DNA from: Ilyomonas sp965199905
Lineage (GTDB): Bacteria > Bacteroidota > Bacteroidia > Chitinophagales > Chitinophagaceae
Assembly (NCBI GenBank): GCA_965199905.1
Contig: OZ241366.1
Coordinates: 4,092,001 to 4,156,000, forward strand
Direction of reading: 5' to 3'
DNA: 64,000 nt
The position numbers and the translations under genes are program-made. Positions 35,037 to 43,191 of this stretch are shown piece after piece. Below the pieces are notes generated by a model. It made no database searches. It was not told the DNA's origin and worked only from the letters and a program-made list of their open reading frames with translations. How positions within the stretch are numbered: position 1 is the stretch's first letter; each line of letters opens with the position of its first letter.

Positions 35037-35170
35037 ATACAAATACAGATTTGGTAGCCATCGTTAGTCGCTTTTGTGATCGGCTGTTGTAATTCTTGCG
35101 TGTCGAAGCAGCAAGAATCCTTCCATCAGCGTTCAGGGCAATGATGTGACTTTTATAAAAGCGAACCGAA
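35037..35170 (+). repeat. Dispersed intergenic repeat, copy 8
   Basis: Starts AAATACAGAT, core GGTAGCCATCGTTAGTCGC, centre with a stem ATTCTTGC ... GCAAGAAT, tail CAGGGCAATGATGTGAC and TTATAAAAGCGAA. It is in the gap between the convergent response regulator and mutS. It is the last copy seen in the window. Confidence 0.75.
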
Positions 35171-35214
35171 AATACTTTTCCGGGAAAGATTTATTAAAAA
35201 CTTTTAAATTCACC

Positions 35215-37857
35215 TTACTTCAGCAAGCCTTTAATTTCATTCAGTTTCAGTAACGCTTCTACCGGTGTAAGGCGGTTAATATCTATCGCTTCCAGCAGTT
35301 TTCTGATGTCATCAAATGTTTCGCTGTGCGCATCAAATATTGAAAGCTGCATGCGTGGTGCCGTTAGCTTTTGCGCATTCGCTTTTACGCTTGCTACCTG
35401 GGTTTCTCCGCTTTTTGTTGTCTCTTCTTTTGTGTGTTCTGCCTCTTCATCACGGCTTTCTAACTGGGTTAATATTTCATTAGCACGATTGATTAATTCA
35501 GGCGGCATACCAGCCATCTTTGCTACATGAATGCCAAAGCTATGCGTGCTGCCTCCGGGCGCCAGCTTGCGCAGGAAGATAACGCGGTTATTAATTTCTT
35601 TATTGGTGATGTGATAATTCTTTATCCTTGGCAGCTTGTTCTCCAGCTCGTTCAATTCGTGGTAATGCGTGGCAAATAATGTTTTTGGCATCATAGCGCT
35701 TTGGTGCAGGTATTCTGCAATACTCCACGCTATCGAAATACCATCATACGTTGATGTGCCGCGACCGATTTCATCCAGCAATACAAGACTGCGGGCAGAA
35801 ATATTATTGATGATGCTTGCCGTTTCATTCATCTCCACCATAAAAGTGCTTTCGCCGCCGGTTACATTATCGCTGGCGCCAACGCGGGTGAATATCTTAT
35901 CTGTTAGCGGTACTTTGGCCTCTGATGCAGGAACGAAAGAGCCGATGTGAGCCATTAGTGTTGTGAGTGCAGTTTGGCGCAGCAATGCACTTTTGCCACT
36001 CATGTTTGGACCGGTAAGAATAATGATTTGCTCACCATTGGGGTCAAGTGTAATGTCGTTGGTAATGTATGCTTCGCCTGCGGGTAAATGGCGTTCAATT
36101 ACGGGGTGGCGACTGTCTTTTAATTCCAGCGCCAAGCCTTCGTGTACGATGGGTTTTTTATAATTAAACTGTATAGCATTATTGGCGAAGCAAAGCAGGC
36201 AATCGAGCGTTGCCATTACGTTGCCATTCACCTGTAATGGCGCGATATAATCGTGCAGTTCCAGCAGCAGTTTATTGTATAAATCCGCTTCTATCTGCAA
36301 CGTTTTTTCTTCGGCGCCGGTGATGCTTTCTTCGTACTCTTTCAGCTCGGGCGTAATGTACCGCTCGGCATTGGCAAGCGTTTGCTTCCGTATCCATTCG
36401 GGCGGCACTTTATTTTTCTGCGAATTGGTGACTTCAAGATAATAGCCAAACACATTGTTGTAGCTGATCTTTAACGAAGAAATGCCCGTGGCTTCGGCTT
36501 CGCGCTGCTGTATATTGATGAGATAATCTTTCCCTTTTACAGCTATGTTTCGCAGGCGGTCAAGCTCTTCATGCACACCTCGCGCTATCACGTTGCCTTT
36601 GGCGGCTGATACCGGTGGCTCGGGTGCAATGTCGTGAATGATTTTATCAACGATATAAGTGCAGTTGTTCAGTGCATCGCCGAGGCGTTTGAGATAATTA
36701 TTTGCAGATGAGGAACACAGTTGTTTGATGACAGCCGTGTGCTGCAATCCTTTTGCGATGTGCAACACTTCGCGCGGATTTATTTTCCGGGAGGGAATCT
36801 TTCCTGCTAATCTTTCTATATCGCCGCATTGCTTAATGAGCGACTGCAATTGCTTCCTGATATCTACTTCTTTTATAAACTCGTTTACCGTATCGAGCCG
36901 CTCGTTAATGCGGTTCATGTCTTTCAGTGGCAATACAATCCACCGGCGCAGCAAGCGCGCGCCCATTGGGCTTACTGTATTGTCTAACACCTTCAATAAA
37001 CTGTTGCCGTTATCGGCTGTATTAATGATCTCAAGATTGCGAATGGTGAAGCGATCTATCCACAGAAAATCGTCGCGCTCTATGCGCTGCACAGCAGTGA
37101 TATGCTGAAGGTTGGGATGCTCGGTTTCTTTAAGATAATGAAGGATGGCACCGGCTGCTACAATGCCGCTGTGAAGCGCTTCGATACCGAAGCCTTTGAG
37201 GGAATGCGTGGCAAAATGCTTCAGTAACGTTTCGGTGGCAAAGGCTTCTTCAAAAATCCAGCTTTCGAGCGTGTAGGTGTAAAATTTTACGCCAAAAGTT
37301 TCCTTGAAATGCTTTTGCAGGTTCCGTTGAAAAATAACTTCTGCGGGCTTGAGACTTTGCAGGAGTTTATCAGCATATTCAATATCGCCTTCGGCAACAA
37401 AGAACTCGCCTGTAGAGACATCTAAAAATGCCATGCCTGCTGTATTGTCGGCAAAGTGTATAGAGGCAAGAAAATTATTGCTGTTGTGCTCTAACAGTTT
37501 ATCGTTTGTGGCGGTGCCGGGCGTTACCATTTCGGTGACGCCGCGCTTTACGATGCCTTTGGCAAGTTTGGGATCTTCCAACTGGTCGCAGATGGCGACG
37601 CGATAGCCGGCTTTTACTAATTTATGAAGATATGTATCAAGTGCATGATGAGGAAAACCAGCGAGCTCGCTGGAGGAAGGTGAGCCGTTGTTTCGCTTTG
37701 TGAGCGTGATGCCAAGCGCCTGCGAGGCACGGATGGCATCTTCGCCGAAGGTCTCATAGAAATCGCCCACGCGAAACAGCAGGATGGCATCAGGATATTT
37801 TTGCTTGATGGCGTTGTGCTGCTGCATCAATGGTGTATCGGTACCCGCTTTCGCCAT
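35215..37857 (-). CDS. mutS: DNA mismatch repair protein MutS
   Basis: An 880-residue mismatch recognition ATPase. It has the N-terminal mismatch-reading FYETFGEDA (Phe and Glu of F-x-E), connector and lever domains, and the ATPase with Walker A GPNMSGKSALLRQ, STFMVEMNETA, and Walker B LLDEIGRGTSTYDG. The C-terminal dimerisation helix ends VEALLKLNEIKGLLK. Start ATG 37857; a TTG nine bases earlier is also in frame. A TATATTTG box lies just before the start. It is the chromosomal gene on the left side of the cassette array. Confidence 0.95.
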   Translation of the reverse strand: MAKAGTDTPLMQQHNAIKQKYPDAILLFRVGDFYETFGEDAIRASQALGITLTKRNNGSPSSSELAGFPHHALDTYLHKLVKAGYRVAICDQLEDPKLAKGIVKRGVTEMVTPGTATNDKLLEHNSNNFLASIHFADNTAGMAFLDVSTGEFFVAEGDIEYADKLLQSLKPAEVIFQRNLQKHFKETFGVKFYTYTLESWIFEEAFATETLLKHFATHSLKGFGIEALHSGIVAAGAILHYLKETEHPNLQHITAVQRIERDDFLWIDRFTIRNLEIINTADNGNSLLKVLDNTVSPMGARLLRRWIVLPLKDMNRINERLDTVNEFIKEVDIRKQLQSLIKQCGDIERLAGKIPSRKINPREVLHIAKGLQHTAVIKQLCSSSANNYLKRLGDALNNCTYIVDKIIHDIAPEPPVSAAKGNVIARGVHEELDRLRNIAVKGKDYLINIQQREAEATGISSLKISYNNVFGYYLEVTNSQKNKVPPEWIRKQTLANAERYITPELKEYEESITGAEEKTLQIEADLYNKLLLELHDYIAPLQVNGNVMATLDCLLCFANNAIQFNYKKPIVHEGLALELKDSRHPVIERHLPAGEAYITNDITLDPNGEQIIILTGPNMSGKSALLRQTALTTLMAHIGSFVPASEAKVPLTDKIFTRVGASDNVTGGESTFMVEMNETASIINNISARSLVLLDEIGRGTSTYDGISIAWSIAEYLHQSAMMPKTLFATHYHELNELENKLPRIKNYHITNKEINNRVIFLRKLAPGGSTHSFGIHVAKMAGMPPELINRANEILTQLESRDEEAEHTKEETTKSGETQVASVKANAQKLTAPRMQLSIFDAHSETFDDIRKLLEAIDINRLTPVEALLKLNEIKGLLK

Positions 37858-38265
37858 AGGGGACAAATATAGCGGTTGGCATTTTGTTGTGGTGTGGTGT
37901 TCCTGTTTTGCTGCCGATGCTTATGATGGACGCGCGTAGAATTGCTGATTAGCGGCTTGTGGTTTTATGGTTGTTTGGTTGTTATGTCAATCGTTGTAGA
38001 ATCTTTTTCTGCACCTATTTGTGTAAATGGATTCGTTAAAGAAAATAATGCGTCACGTTGTCTTTGGCGGGTACCGGATTGTTTGAACTATTCATGCTAT
38101 TGAGCGCAATGCTGATGCTATGCAACGCAATAGAATGAAAGTGGCGTTTGGTAAGGAGAGTTGAAAACGGAATGTCTGTATGGGGAGATATTATGCTAAT
38201 AAAACAGGAAGAATGTGCATTCAAACTGCATACAGTTTGAATGCTAAAGGTGCGTATATTTGAGA
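37858..38265. other. Left flank of the cassette array, no gene seen
   Basis: About 400 bases between the mutS start and the first GTT junction. If the array has an attI-like site it would be here, but no integrase gene or clear attI was found. It contains the 28-base hairpin at 38217-38244. Confidence 0.4.
38217..38244. repeat. Perfect inverted repeat at the array's left edge
   Basis: GCATTCAAACTG - CATA - CAGTTTGAATGC, a 12-base perfect stem, 22 bases before the first cassette junction (GTTATAGGGC). It could be a terminator, a protein-binding site or part of an attachment site. Confidence 0.6.
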
Positions 38266-38296
38266 GTTATAGGGCATTTTAGGACGACCAACAGAA

Positions 38297-38761
38297 ATGA
38301 AGTATAAAAATTATAAATCAGCAATTCACAACTTCACTCATTCATTCATGAGCATTGACTACATGAAAAGTGGACGACTTGCTGTAAATGTTCTTATTGA
38401 CTTGTATAATCTGAAGCTCGCACCTAAGGCGACATTTAACTTCATTGACAAGACGATTTCGCCGGTAGAAGCACAAACCAAAGAAAGTAAAGAATTGCTG
38501 AACGACTATTTGAGTTGGTTGCCTGACCATTTTTATAGACACAATTGTGAGTTGACAAAACTGGAAAAACTTGAAATAACTATATGGACAGACTTTGACC
38601 ATGCAGTAACTCCACCAGGTATGAGTAATTGCAAAGAGTTTGATGTTCATACTATGACAAAATGGAAAGCGAACGGACGTGACGAGCAGACAATCGAAAT
38701 TTCACAATCAGAAATTATTAAGGAGAACTTTATTAAGCTTAGAATACCTGAATTTAAATGA
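38297..38761 (+). CDS. Hypothetical cassette protein (cassette 1)
   Basis: A 154-residue soluble protein without signal peptide or recognisable motif, rich in Lys, Asp and aromatic residues (SAIHNFTHSFMSIDYMKSG; LEITIWTDFDHAVTPPGM). Its ATG is 31 bases after the GTT junction and its stop lies 10 bases before the R''-like GCCCTATAAC. It is more AT-rich than mutS. I do not recognise the family. Confidence 0.7.
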   Translation: MKYKNYKSAIHNFTHSFMSIDYMKSGRLAVNVLIDLYNLKLAPKATFNFIDKTISPVEAQTKESKELLNDYLSWLPDHFYRHNCELTKLEKLEITIWTDFDHAVTPPGMSNCKEFDVHTMTKWKANGRDEQTIEISQSEIIKENFIKLRIPEFK

Positions 38762-38771
38762 CAATAAAAAC

Positions 38772-38909
38772 GCCCTATAACATCTGGTTTGCTGCCATAG
38801 CGGCGGACGGAAGCCATTCAGCAATAGAATACAATTGAACTATATAACTATATTTGGGCTGACGAGACAAGGAGTGCCGCTCCGGCAGCAAGCCTGAGCC
38901 GTTACCTGC
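38772..38909 (+). repeat. attC-like site 1 (short class)
   Basis: 138 bases. R'' GCCCTATAAC, arm GTTTGCTGCCATAGCGGC, opposing arm GCCGCTCCGGCAGCAAGCC, R' GTTACCTGC. The R'' is the exact reverse complement of the cassette 1 start at 38266. A TATATTTG box lies in the centre (38849-38856). Confidence 0.8.
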
Positions 38910-38929
38910 AAGTTTAAATTGACACGCAA

Positions 38930-39583
38930 ATGAAAAATATAGTTTGCATTATATTAAGTTCCATCATTTTGACAAGTTGTGCCGAAAAACTTACAGAAAG
39001 CAAAAGAGTTCAACTTAATCAGCAATTGACAGAATTGGTTAAAATTGACCAAGTTGCTAATTATATTCCCCAAGGGAGATATAGGGACTTTTCAAAAGAG
39101 CAATGGCTCAAATTTCAAGATAGTGTTATTACTGATGACAAGATTAAGGCTGAAGCGATGTTTAATAAATATGGGTTTCTCGGGTTTGACAAAGTTGGCA
39201 AAGAAGGTTCCAACCATTTTTGGTTATTAGTTCAGCATTGCGACAAATATACAGAGTTTCAAAAAAAGGTACTAAAAGCAATGAACAAAGAAGTTTTGAA
39301 GGTAAATGCTGATCCTAATAACTATGCATACTTATACGACAGAGTTAAAGTGAACGCAGGAGAAAAACAGATGTTTGGGACTCAAGTCACTTATGAAACG
39401 GAAACAACAGGACGAGCCATTCCTAAAATCGGACTTGTAGATTCAGCAAACGTAGACAAACTAAGAAAAGAATATACTTTAGAGCCTTTAAAGGGTTATT
39501 TAAACATGATGACGACTGCACACTATGAGATGAATAAGGAGCATTATCAGAAAATGGGAATATCAAAACCAAATCTATATTGA
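38930..39583 (+). CDS. DUF6624-like lipoprotein (cassette 2)
   Basis: A 217-residue predicted lipoprotein with lipobox LTSC near residue 17. The mature part has HFWLLVQHCDKYTEFQKK, NNYAYLYDRVKVNAGEKQ and FGTQVTYE, a pattern I associate with DUF6624 proteins of Bacteroidota, whose function is unknown. ATG is 29 bases after the junction GTTACCTGC, and the cassette ends with the exactly complementary GCAGGTAAC eight bases after the stop codon. Confidence 0.72.
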   Translation: MKNIVCIILSSIILTSCAEKLTESKRVQLNQQLTELVKIDQVANYIPQGRYRDFSKEQWLKFQDSVITDDKIKAEAMFNKYGFLGFDKVGKEGSNHFWLLVQHCDKYTEFQKKVLKAMNKEVLKVNADPNNYAYLYDRVKVNAGEKQMFGTQVTYETETTGRAIPKIGLVDSANVDKLRKEYTLEPLKGYLNMMTTAHYEMNKEHYQKMGISKPNLY

Positions 39584-39590
39584 CAAACCT

Positions 39591-39788
39591 GCAGGTAACA
39601 TTGCATTTGCAATAGCATGGCTGACGGAATGAACTTCGGCTGAAAATCATCTATCATCTTTTGTTCCAGCAGACATTACGCTGTTCAACATTAGTTATTA
39701 TCTTCAACTTCAGTTTTTCAATTAAGCATTTGTTCCGGCTGACAGTTCGCTATTGCCATGCCATCGCAAATGCTTCAACGTTATGCGC
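39591..39788 (+). repeat. attC-like site 2 (long class)
   Basis: 198 bases. R'' GCAGGTAAC, arm GCATTTGCAATAGCATGGC, opposing arm GCCATGCCATCGCAAATGC, R' GTTATGCGC. The centre contains TTAGTTATTATCTTCAACTT, which is also present in site 10. Confidence 0.78.
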
Positions 39789-40134
39789 AACCTGTGACTT
39801 TATTTGGTCAGCATTTCTTTGCTCCGTTTTAGTATCGGTTCGTTCGTTCAGGTTGACACGGCTAAGCAGGTGACTGCGATAGCCAGCCGCTTGTGTTTCG
39901 GTAGGTTTTGGCAGGCAGGTTCCGGGTGACACAATCAGGTCTGCACACAACATGAGGTTTTGTGTCAGCACGGCTGACACATCTCAGCAGCTACTTCAGT
40001 TCTCTTTTCGGCTTCGGTTCTCAGCCCGACATTTCTCTGTTGGTCATCCGTGGTGGTTTGTATCTTCGGTTCTTTATTCAGCTTTTGTCCATGCCGACGG
40101 ATTGCATCCGTCGTGCCGAACACAAAGCCCGAAC
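39780..40134 (+). other. Cassette 3, apparently without a gene
   Basis: Runs from junction GTTATGCGC to GTTGTAGGC. Only about 160 bases precede its own attC-like site, and no frame on either strand looks like a protein. It may be non-coding, carry a small RNA or promoter, or be a decayed cassette. Confidence 0.6.
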
Positions 40135-40143
40135 GTTGTAGGC
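39943..40143 (+). repeat. attC-like site 3 (long class)
   Basis: 201 bases. R'' GCACACAAC (7 of 9 complementary to the cassette 3 start), arm GGTTTTGTGTCAGCACGGC, opposing arm GTCGTGCCGAACACAAAGCC, R' GTTGTAGGC. A short stem GACGGATTGCATCCGTC lies near the right end. Confidence 0.75.
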
Positions 40144-40223
40144 AAGGCTTGGACACAGCGTTCAAAAAATTCAGCTTGACTTATGTACTTTGCTTGACAG
40201 ATGCATCTTGACATAAAACTTTC

Positions 40224-40757
40224 ATGAAAAGACTAATTGCAACAATCTTCTTTATTCACAGCATGGCGGTTTCTTTTGGACAAAATGCAGACATCAAATC
40301 AATGGTTGACAGCTTGCAATATCTAAAGGCAGACACATTGAATTGTTCTGCAGATTTGTATTGGAGAATTGTCGCTAAGGGTGATAAAGCTATTCCTTTT
40401 TTAATTGATAAGCTTACCGACACCACAGGAACAAACATCAAGTATCATTGTAAAAAGACAAGATTAAATGTCGGTGAAGTTGCACAGTTTGCATTGACAC
40501 AAATAGGCTATTTCCCAGCTTTTCTTATTACAAAGCTTCAGTTTGACGTTATTATAATTGACGAAATAGGAGAAGGTTGTTGGAGTTTTTATGACTTCTT
40601 TTTTATCAATTCAAATAAGGTACGCTACCAAAGAGATATAAAAAAATGGTACGAAAAGCAAAAGTCAAAATACAAGGCTGAAAAGATTTCAAAAACAAAG
40701 CAAACTGAATGTCAAAAACGCTTTGGTATAGACACATACTATAGGTGGACGGAATAG
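40224..40757 (+). CDS. Exported hypothetical protein (cassette 4)
   Basis: A 177-residue protein with a signal peptide (ending VSFGQ) and a short HEAT-like stretch (GDKAIPFLIDKLTDTTG, then VAQFALTQIGYFPAF). No catalytic motif is visible and the family is not recognised. The C-terminus is Lys-rich (KWYEKQKSKYKAEKISKTK). It starts 89 bases after junction GTTGTAGGC, and its cassette ends GCCTACAAC, an exact complement. Confidence 0.72.
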   Translation: MKRLIATIFFIHSMAVSFGQNADIKSMVDSLQYLKADTLNCSADLYWRIVAKGDKAIPFLIDKLTDTTGTNIKYHCKKTRLNVGEVAQFALTQIGYFPAFLITKLQFDVIIIDEIGEGCWSFYDFFFINSNKVRYQRDIKKWYEKQKSKYKAEKISKTKQTECQKRFGIDTYYRWTE

Positions 40758-40761
40758 CCCA

Positions 40762-40899
40762 GCCTACAACATTTGCTTGCCAAAATAGCGGCTGATGGAA
40801 GCCAATCAGCAACAGAAATTCTATTGAACGATATAACTATATTTGAACTGACGGAACGCTGAATGCCGCTACTTCGGCAAGCAGTCTGACGTTGGCAGC
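40762..40899 (+). repeat. attC-like site 4 (short class)
   Basis: 138 bases. R'' GCCTACAAC, arm TTTGCTTGCCAAAATAGCGGC, opposing arm GCCGCTACTTCGGCAAGCA, R' GTTGGCAGC. TATATTTG at 40838-40845. Confidence 0.8.
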
Positions 40900-40944
40900 A
40901 ATGCGACGGCAACACATGAAACTAATCTGTAACTATTCTGAATT

Positions 40945-41223
40945 TTGAAGAAACTCACCGAAATATTTGATAAACTTTCCGAAAGACCTATTGCTGAAAA
41001 ACTGAAATTTTTTGAGCATCTACTTTTTGAGACTACTATCATGAACAGAGCAATTTGGAGTGAACCAGATTTTACGGATAAAGAAAAGGTCGAGTGTTTA
41101 AAATGGTCAAATGAATTAGTTCATCGAATTTGGAATATTATTTTTGAACTGAAAGAAAATAAAGATGAAAAGAGCCTTGACAGACTTTGGAAAAACATTT
41201 TGTTTTATTGTGAGCTACTGTAA
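40945..41223 (+). pseudogene. Hypothetical cassette gene truncated by an IS3 element (cassette 5)
   Basis: About 92 residues from a TTG start (MKKLTEIFDKLSERPIAEKLKFFEHL), soluble and helical, family not recognised. The reading frame runs straight into the IS at 41219 and takes its stop codon from the IS inverted repeat, so the C-terminus is missing. The cassette's attC-like site (expected to begin GCTGCCAAC) is also gone. It starts 54 bases after junction GTTGGCAGC. Confidence 0.65.
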
Positions 41224-41246
41224 GTACCCCATAAATCAGACAGTAG

Positions 41247-42026
41247 TTAACTAATGTTTTTCTTTTCATCAGCGATATTTTTGTATTCAGATGGTGTCAG
41301 ATTATCGAGTGCTTCATGTGGTCTTCTGAGGTTATATTCTTCCATCCATTCAGTCGTTAACAATCTTACTTCATGCAGTTCAAAGAACAGATAAGCATCC
41401 AGAACAGCTTCTCTGTACAGCCGGTTGAACCGCTCAATAAAACCATTCTGCATCGGTCTGCCCGGCTGCGTGTACTGAATACAAATGTTGTTTTCCTTTG
41501 CCCATGCTGTAAATTCACCGGAGGTGAACTCCGGTCCGTTATCCACTCTGATCCTTACCGGTTTGCCTCGTTCAGCAATCACCCTGTTCAATACTCTTGT
41601 CACTCTTTTGGCAGACAAAGAGGTGTCAATCTCAATAGCCAGTGCTTCTCTTGTACAGTCATCAATGATGTTGAGCGTTCTGAACTTTCTTCCGCTCACC
41701 ATACTGTCACTCATGAAGCCCATGCTCCACATTTGGTTGATGGCTGTTTGTCTTACCAACGGACGCCTGACCCTTGCCGGCAATCTTCGCTTTCTCTTTC
41801 TTCTTTTGTTCAGCTTCAGTCGTTTGTATACCCGGTACACCTTTTTATGGTTCCAGCGTTTACCATCTCTTCTCAGATAAGCAAACAGCTTTCTAAAGCC
41901 ATAACAGGGATGTTTAAAAGCCAGATCCTGCAAGGCTTCTGTGACTTTTGAGTCATCTTTTTTACTGCTGTAATAGTACTGTGAACGGGACAGGGACGTC
42001 ATCTTGCAGGCTCTCTGAACAGGCAA
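41247..42026 (-). CDS. IS3-family transposase OrfB, first catalytic Asp replaced by Gly
   Basis: A 259-residue integrase-core transposase, normally made as an OrfAB fusion by ribosomal frameshifting. It has the HTH_21 region (ALQDLAFKHPCYGFRKL) and the rve core with RVDNGPEFTS (second Asp) and Glu in the FNRLYREAVLDAY segment. The first Asp of the DDE triad is expected in WSMDFMSD, but the sequence reads WSMGFMSD (about residue 103, GGC for GAC). The protein should therefore be catalytically dead, unless the base is a sequencing error. Confidence 0.85.
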   Translation of the reverse strand: MPVQRACKMTSLSRSQYYYSSKKDDSKVTEALQDLAFKHPCYGFRKLFAYLRRDGKRWNHKKVYRVYKRLKLNKRRKRKRRLPARVRRPLVRQTAINQMWSMGFMSDSMVSGRKFRTLNIIDDCTREALAIEIDTSLSAKRVTRVLNRVIAERGKPVRIRVDNGPEFTSGEFTAWAKENNICIQYTQPGRPMQNGFIERFNRLYREAVLDAYLFFELHEVRLLTTEWMEEYNLRRPHEALDNLTPSEYKNIADEKKNIS

Positions 42027-42052
42027 CTTATAGTCTTTGATAATCTCTTCCG

Positions 42053-42343
42053 TTAATTGCCTTTTGCCAGAGAGCCCCAGCCTTTTTTTGAGATCACATC
42101 TTTTAAAATGGAATGATCCAGGCTCAGCCCGGCATACATCTTCTTCAGCCTGTTGTTTTCTTCTTCCAGGTCTTTCAATCGCTTGACATCTGAAGCATCC
42201 ATGCCACCATATTTGCTCTTCCAGTTGTAAAACGTAGCCTCACTGATGCTGTGCTCCCGGCAGAGTTCTTTGGTGGCTCTGCCCCCTTCCTGTTGCTTCA
42301 AAATAGCAACAATCTGTGTCTCCGTAAATCTTGAATTCTTCAT
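42053..42343 (-). CDS. IS3-family transposase OrfA
   Basis: A 96-residue helix-turn-helix protein of HTH_8 type (FTETQIVAILKQQEGGRATKE; ISEATFYNWKSKYGGMDASD) followed by a leucine-zipper-like coiled coil (LKDLEEENNRLKKMYAGLSLD). This is the standard DNA-binding half of an IS3-group transposase. It begins about 67 bases inside the right inverted repeat and lies upstream of OrfB in another frame. Confidence 0.88.
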   Translation of the reverse strand: MKNSRFTETQIVAILKQQEGGRATKELCREHSISEATFYNWKSKYGGMDASDVKRLKDLEEENNRLKKMYAGLSLDHSILKDVISKKGWGSLAKGN

Positions 42344-42410
42344 CGTTTGCAGTTTAAAATTATGACTCTTTCTCTAATTCTAAACTGTCCGTTTTTTAGG
42401 GGTACTTACA

Positions 42411-42610
42411 TGGGTATGTAAAACTTGACAAAGATTATTCTTCAGATAATCCTGTAAAAGTTATTGTTACATTTTTGGAAGACGTACAAACACATCCTGA
42501 AAAAGGACTTTCGCTGTTAGACTTTTCATTTGCAAAAAGTCAAAAGAATTTAGAAAATTTTAAAGGTTCGTTCAGCGACACAGTTATCGAAGAAAGAAGA
42601 CTTGAACTAT
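42411..42610 (+). pseudogene. 5'-truncated antitoxin of the PIN toxin (cassette 6)
   Basis: An open frame that starts at the IS boundary (GYVKLDKDYSSDNPVKVIV) and ends LEL at 42608-42610, overlapping the ATG of the PIN gene by four bases (CTATGAA). It encodes about 66 C-terminal residues of what is likely the cognate antitoxin; the C-terminus is usually the toxin-binding part. The N-terminal DNA-binding part and the cassette's GTT junction have been lost to the IS3-linked deletion. Confidence 0.6.
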
Positions 42611-43048
42611 GAAAATATTTTTAGACACTTCTTCTTTATTCAAATTATACCATCGGGAAGCTGACACAGCAGAACTTGAACGAAACCTTTCTGCTATTAC
42701 AATCACGAGCATTTATCTTTCTGAAATTACGAAAGTAGAGTTACTTCGACAATTTGGAAAAAAGTACGAACAAAAGAAATTAGTGAACTAGAAGCCAGGA
42801 CGACATTGGATTTGTTTGAACTTGACTTTGTGAAATATAATTTTGCAACAACTGACAGTATCATAATTGAACGAGCAAGACTTTTGGTTTCTAAGTATGG
42901 AATTCAAGGTTTGCGAACATTGGACAGTATTCAGCTTTCAACTGCTGTTTCATTATTTCAACAAGTGGACATCTTTTTCACTGCGGACAAACTTTTGAAT
43001 TCACTTTTTGTAGCAGAAGGATTGCCGACGGACCTACCCAGCCGCTAA
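42609..43048 (+). pseudogene. PIN-domain (VapC-like) toxin, frameshifted (cassette 6)
   Basis: Two frames encode one VapC-like RNase: MKIFLDTSSLFKLYHRE with the first Asp, SEITKVELLRQFGKK with Glu, then in another frame LRTLDSIQLSTAV with the third Asp, and FFTADKLLNSL. The frame is broken near 42770 in GGAAAAAAGT, where one A appears to be missing from an A7 run. Restoring it reads GKKVRTKEISELEARTTLD and on into the second part. It is either an inactivated toxin or a homopolymer sequencing error. The stop codon overlaps the R'' GCCGCTAAC. Confidence 0.75.
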
Positions 43049-43181
43049 CAGGTGGCTTGCTGCCATAGCGGCTTGACGGAAGCCATTCAGCAGCAGTAAT
43101 TCTATTGTTCTTTTTCAGCTATATTTGGGGCTGACGAACCACGGAATGCCGCTCCGGCAGCAAGCCTAAAACGTTAGCGGT
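43041..43181 (+). repeat. attC-like site 6 (short class)
   Basis: 141 bases. R'' GCCGCTAAC, arm GGCTTGCTGCCATAGCGGC, opposing arm GCCGCTCCGGCAGCAAGCC, R' GTTAGCGGT. TATATTTG at 43120-43127. This is the clearest palindrome of the set. Confidence 0.85.
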
Positions 43182-43191
43182 AATTTTAAGA

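Larger units (their letters stand above)
41219..42410 (-). mobile_element. IS3-family insertion sequence
   Basis: 1192 bases with imperfect terminal inverted repeats TGTAAGTACCCC ... GGGGTACTTACA, extended inward by ATAAATCAGACAG / CTGTCCGTTTTTTA. It has two overlapping-type frames (orfA and orfB) on the minus strand. There is no target-site duplication: the flanks are CTAC on the left and TGGG on the right. Both adjoining genes are truncated, so DNA between two original sites seems to have been deleted. Confidence 0.88.

Noticed and set aside
37349..37606. Plus-strand open frames inside mutS
   Set aside because: They are opposite-strand shadows of a well-conserved gene with no motifs of their own.
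39750..40179. Open frames on both strands across cassette 3 and its site
   Set aside because: They overlap the palindromic site, have odd composition and no recognisable motifs, and exist because the site lacks stop codons.
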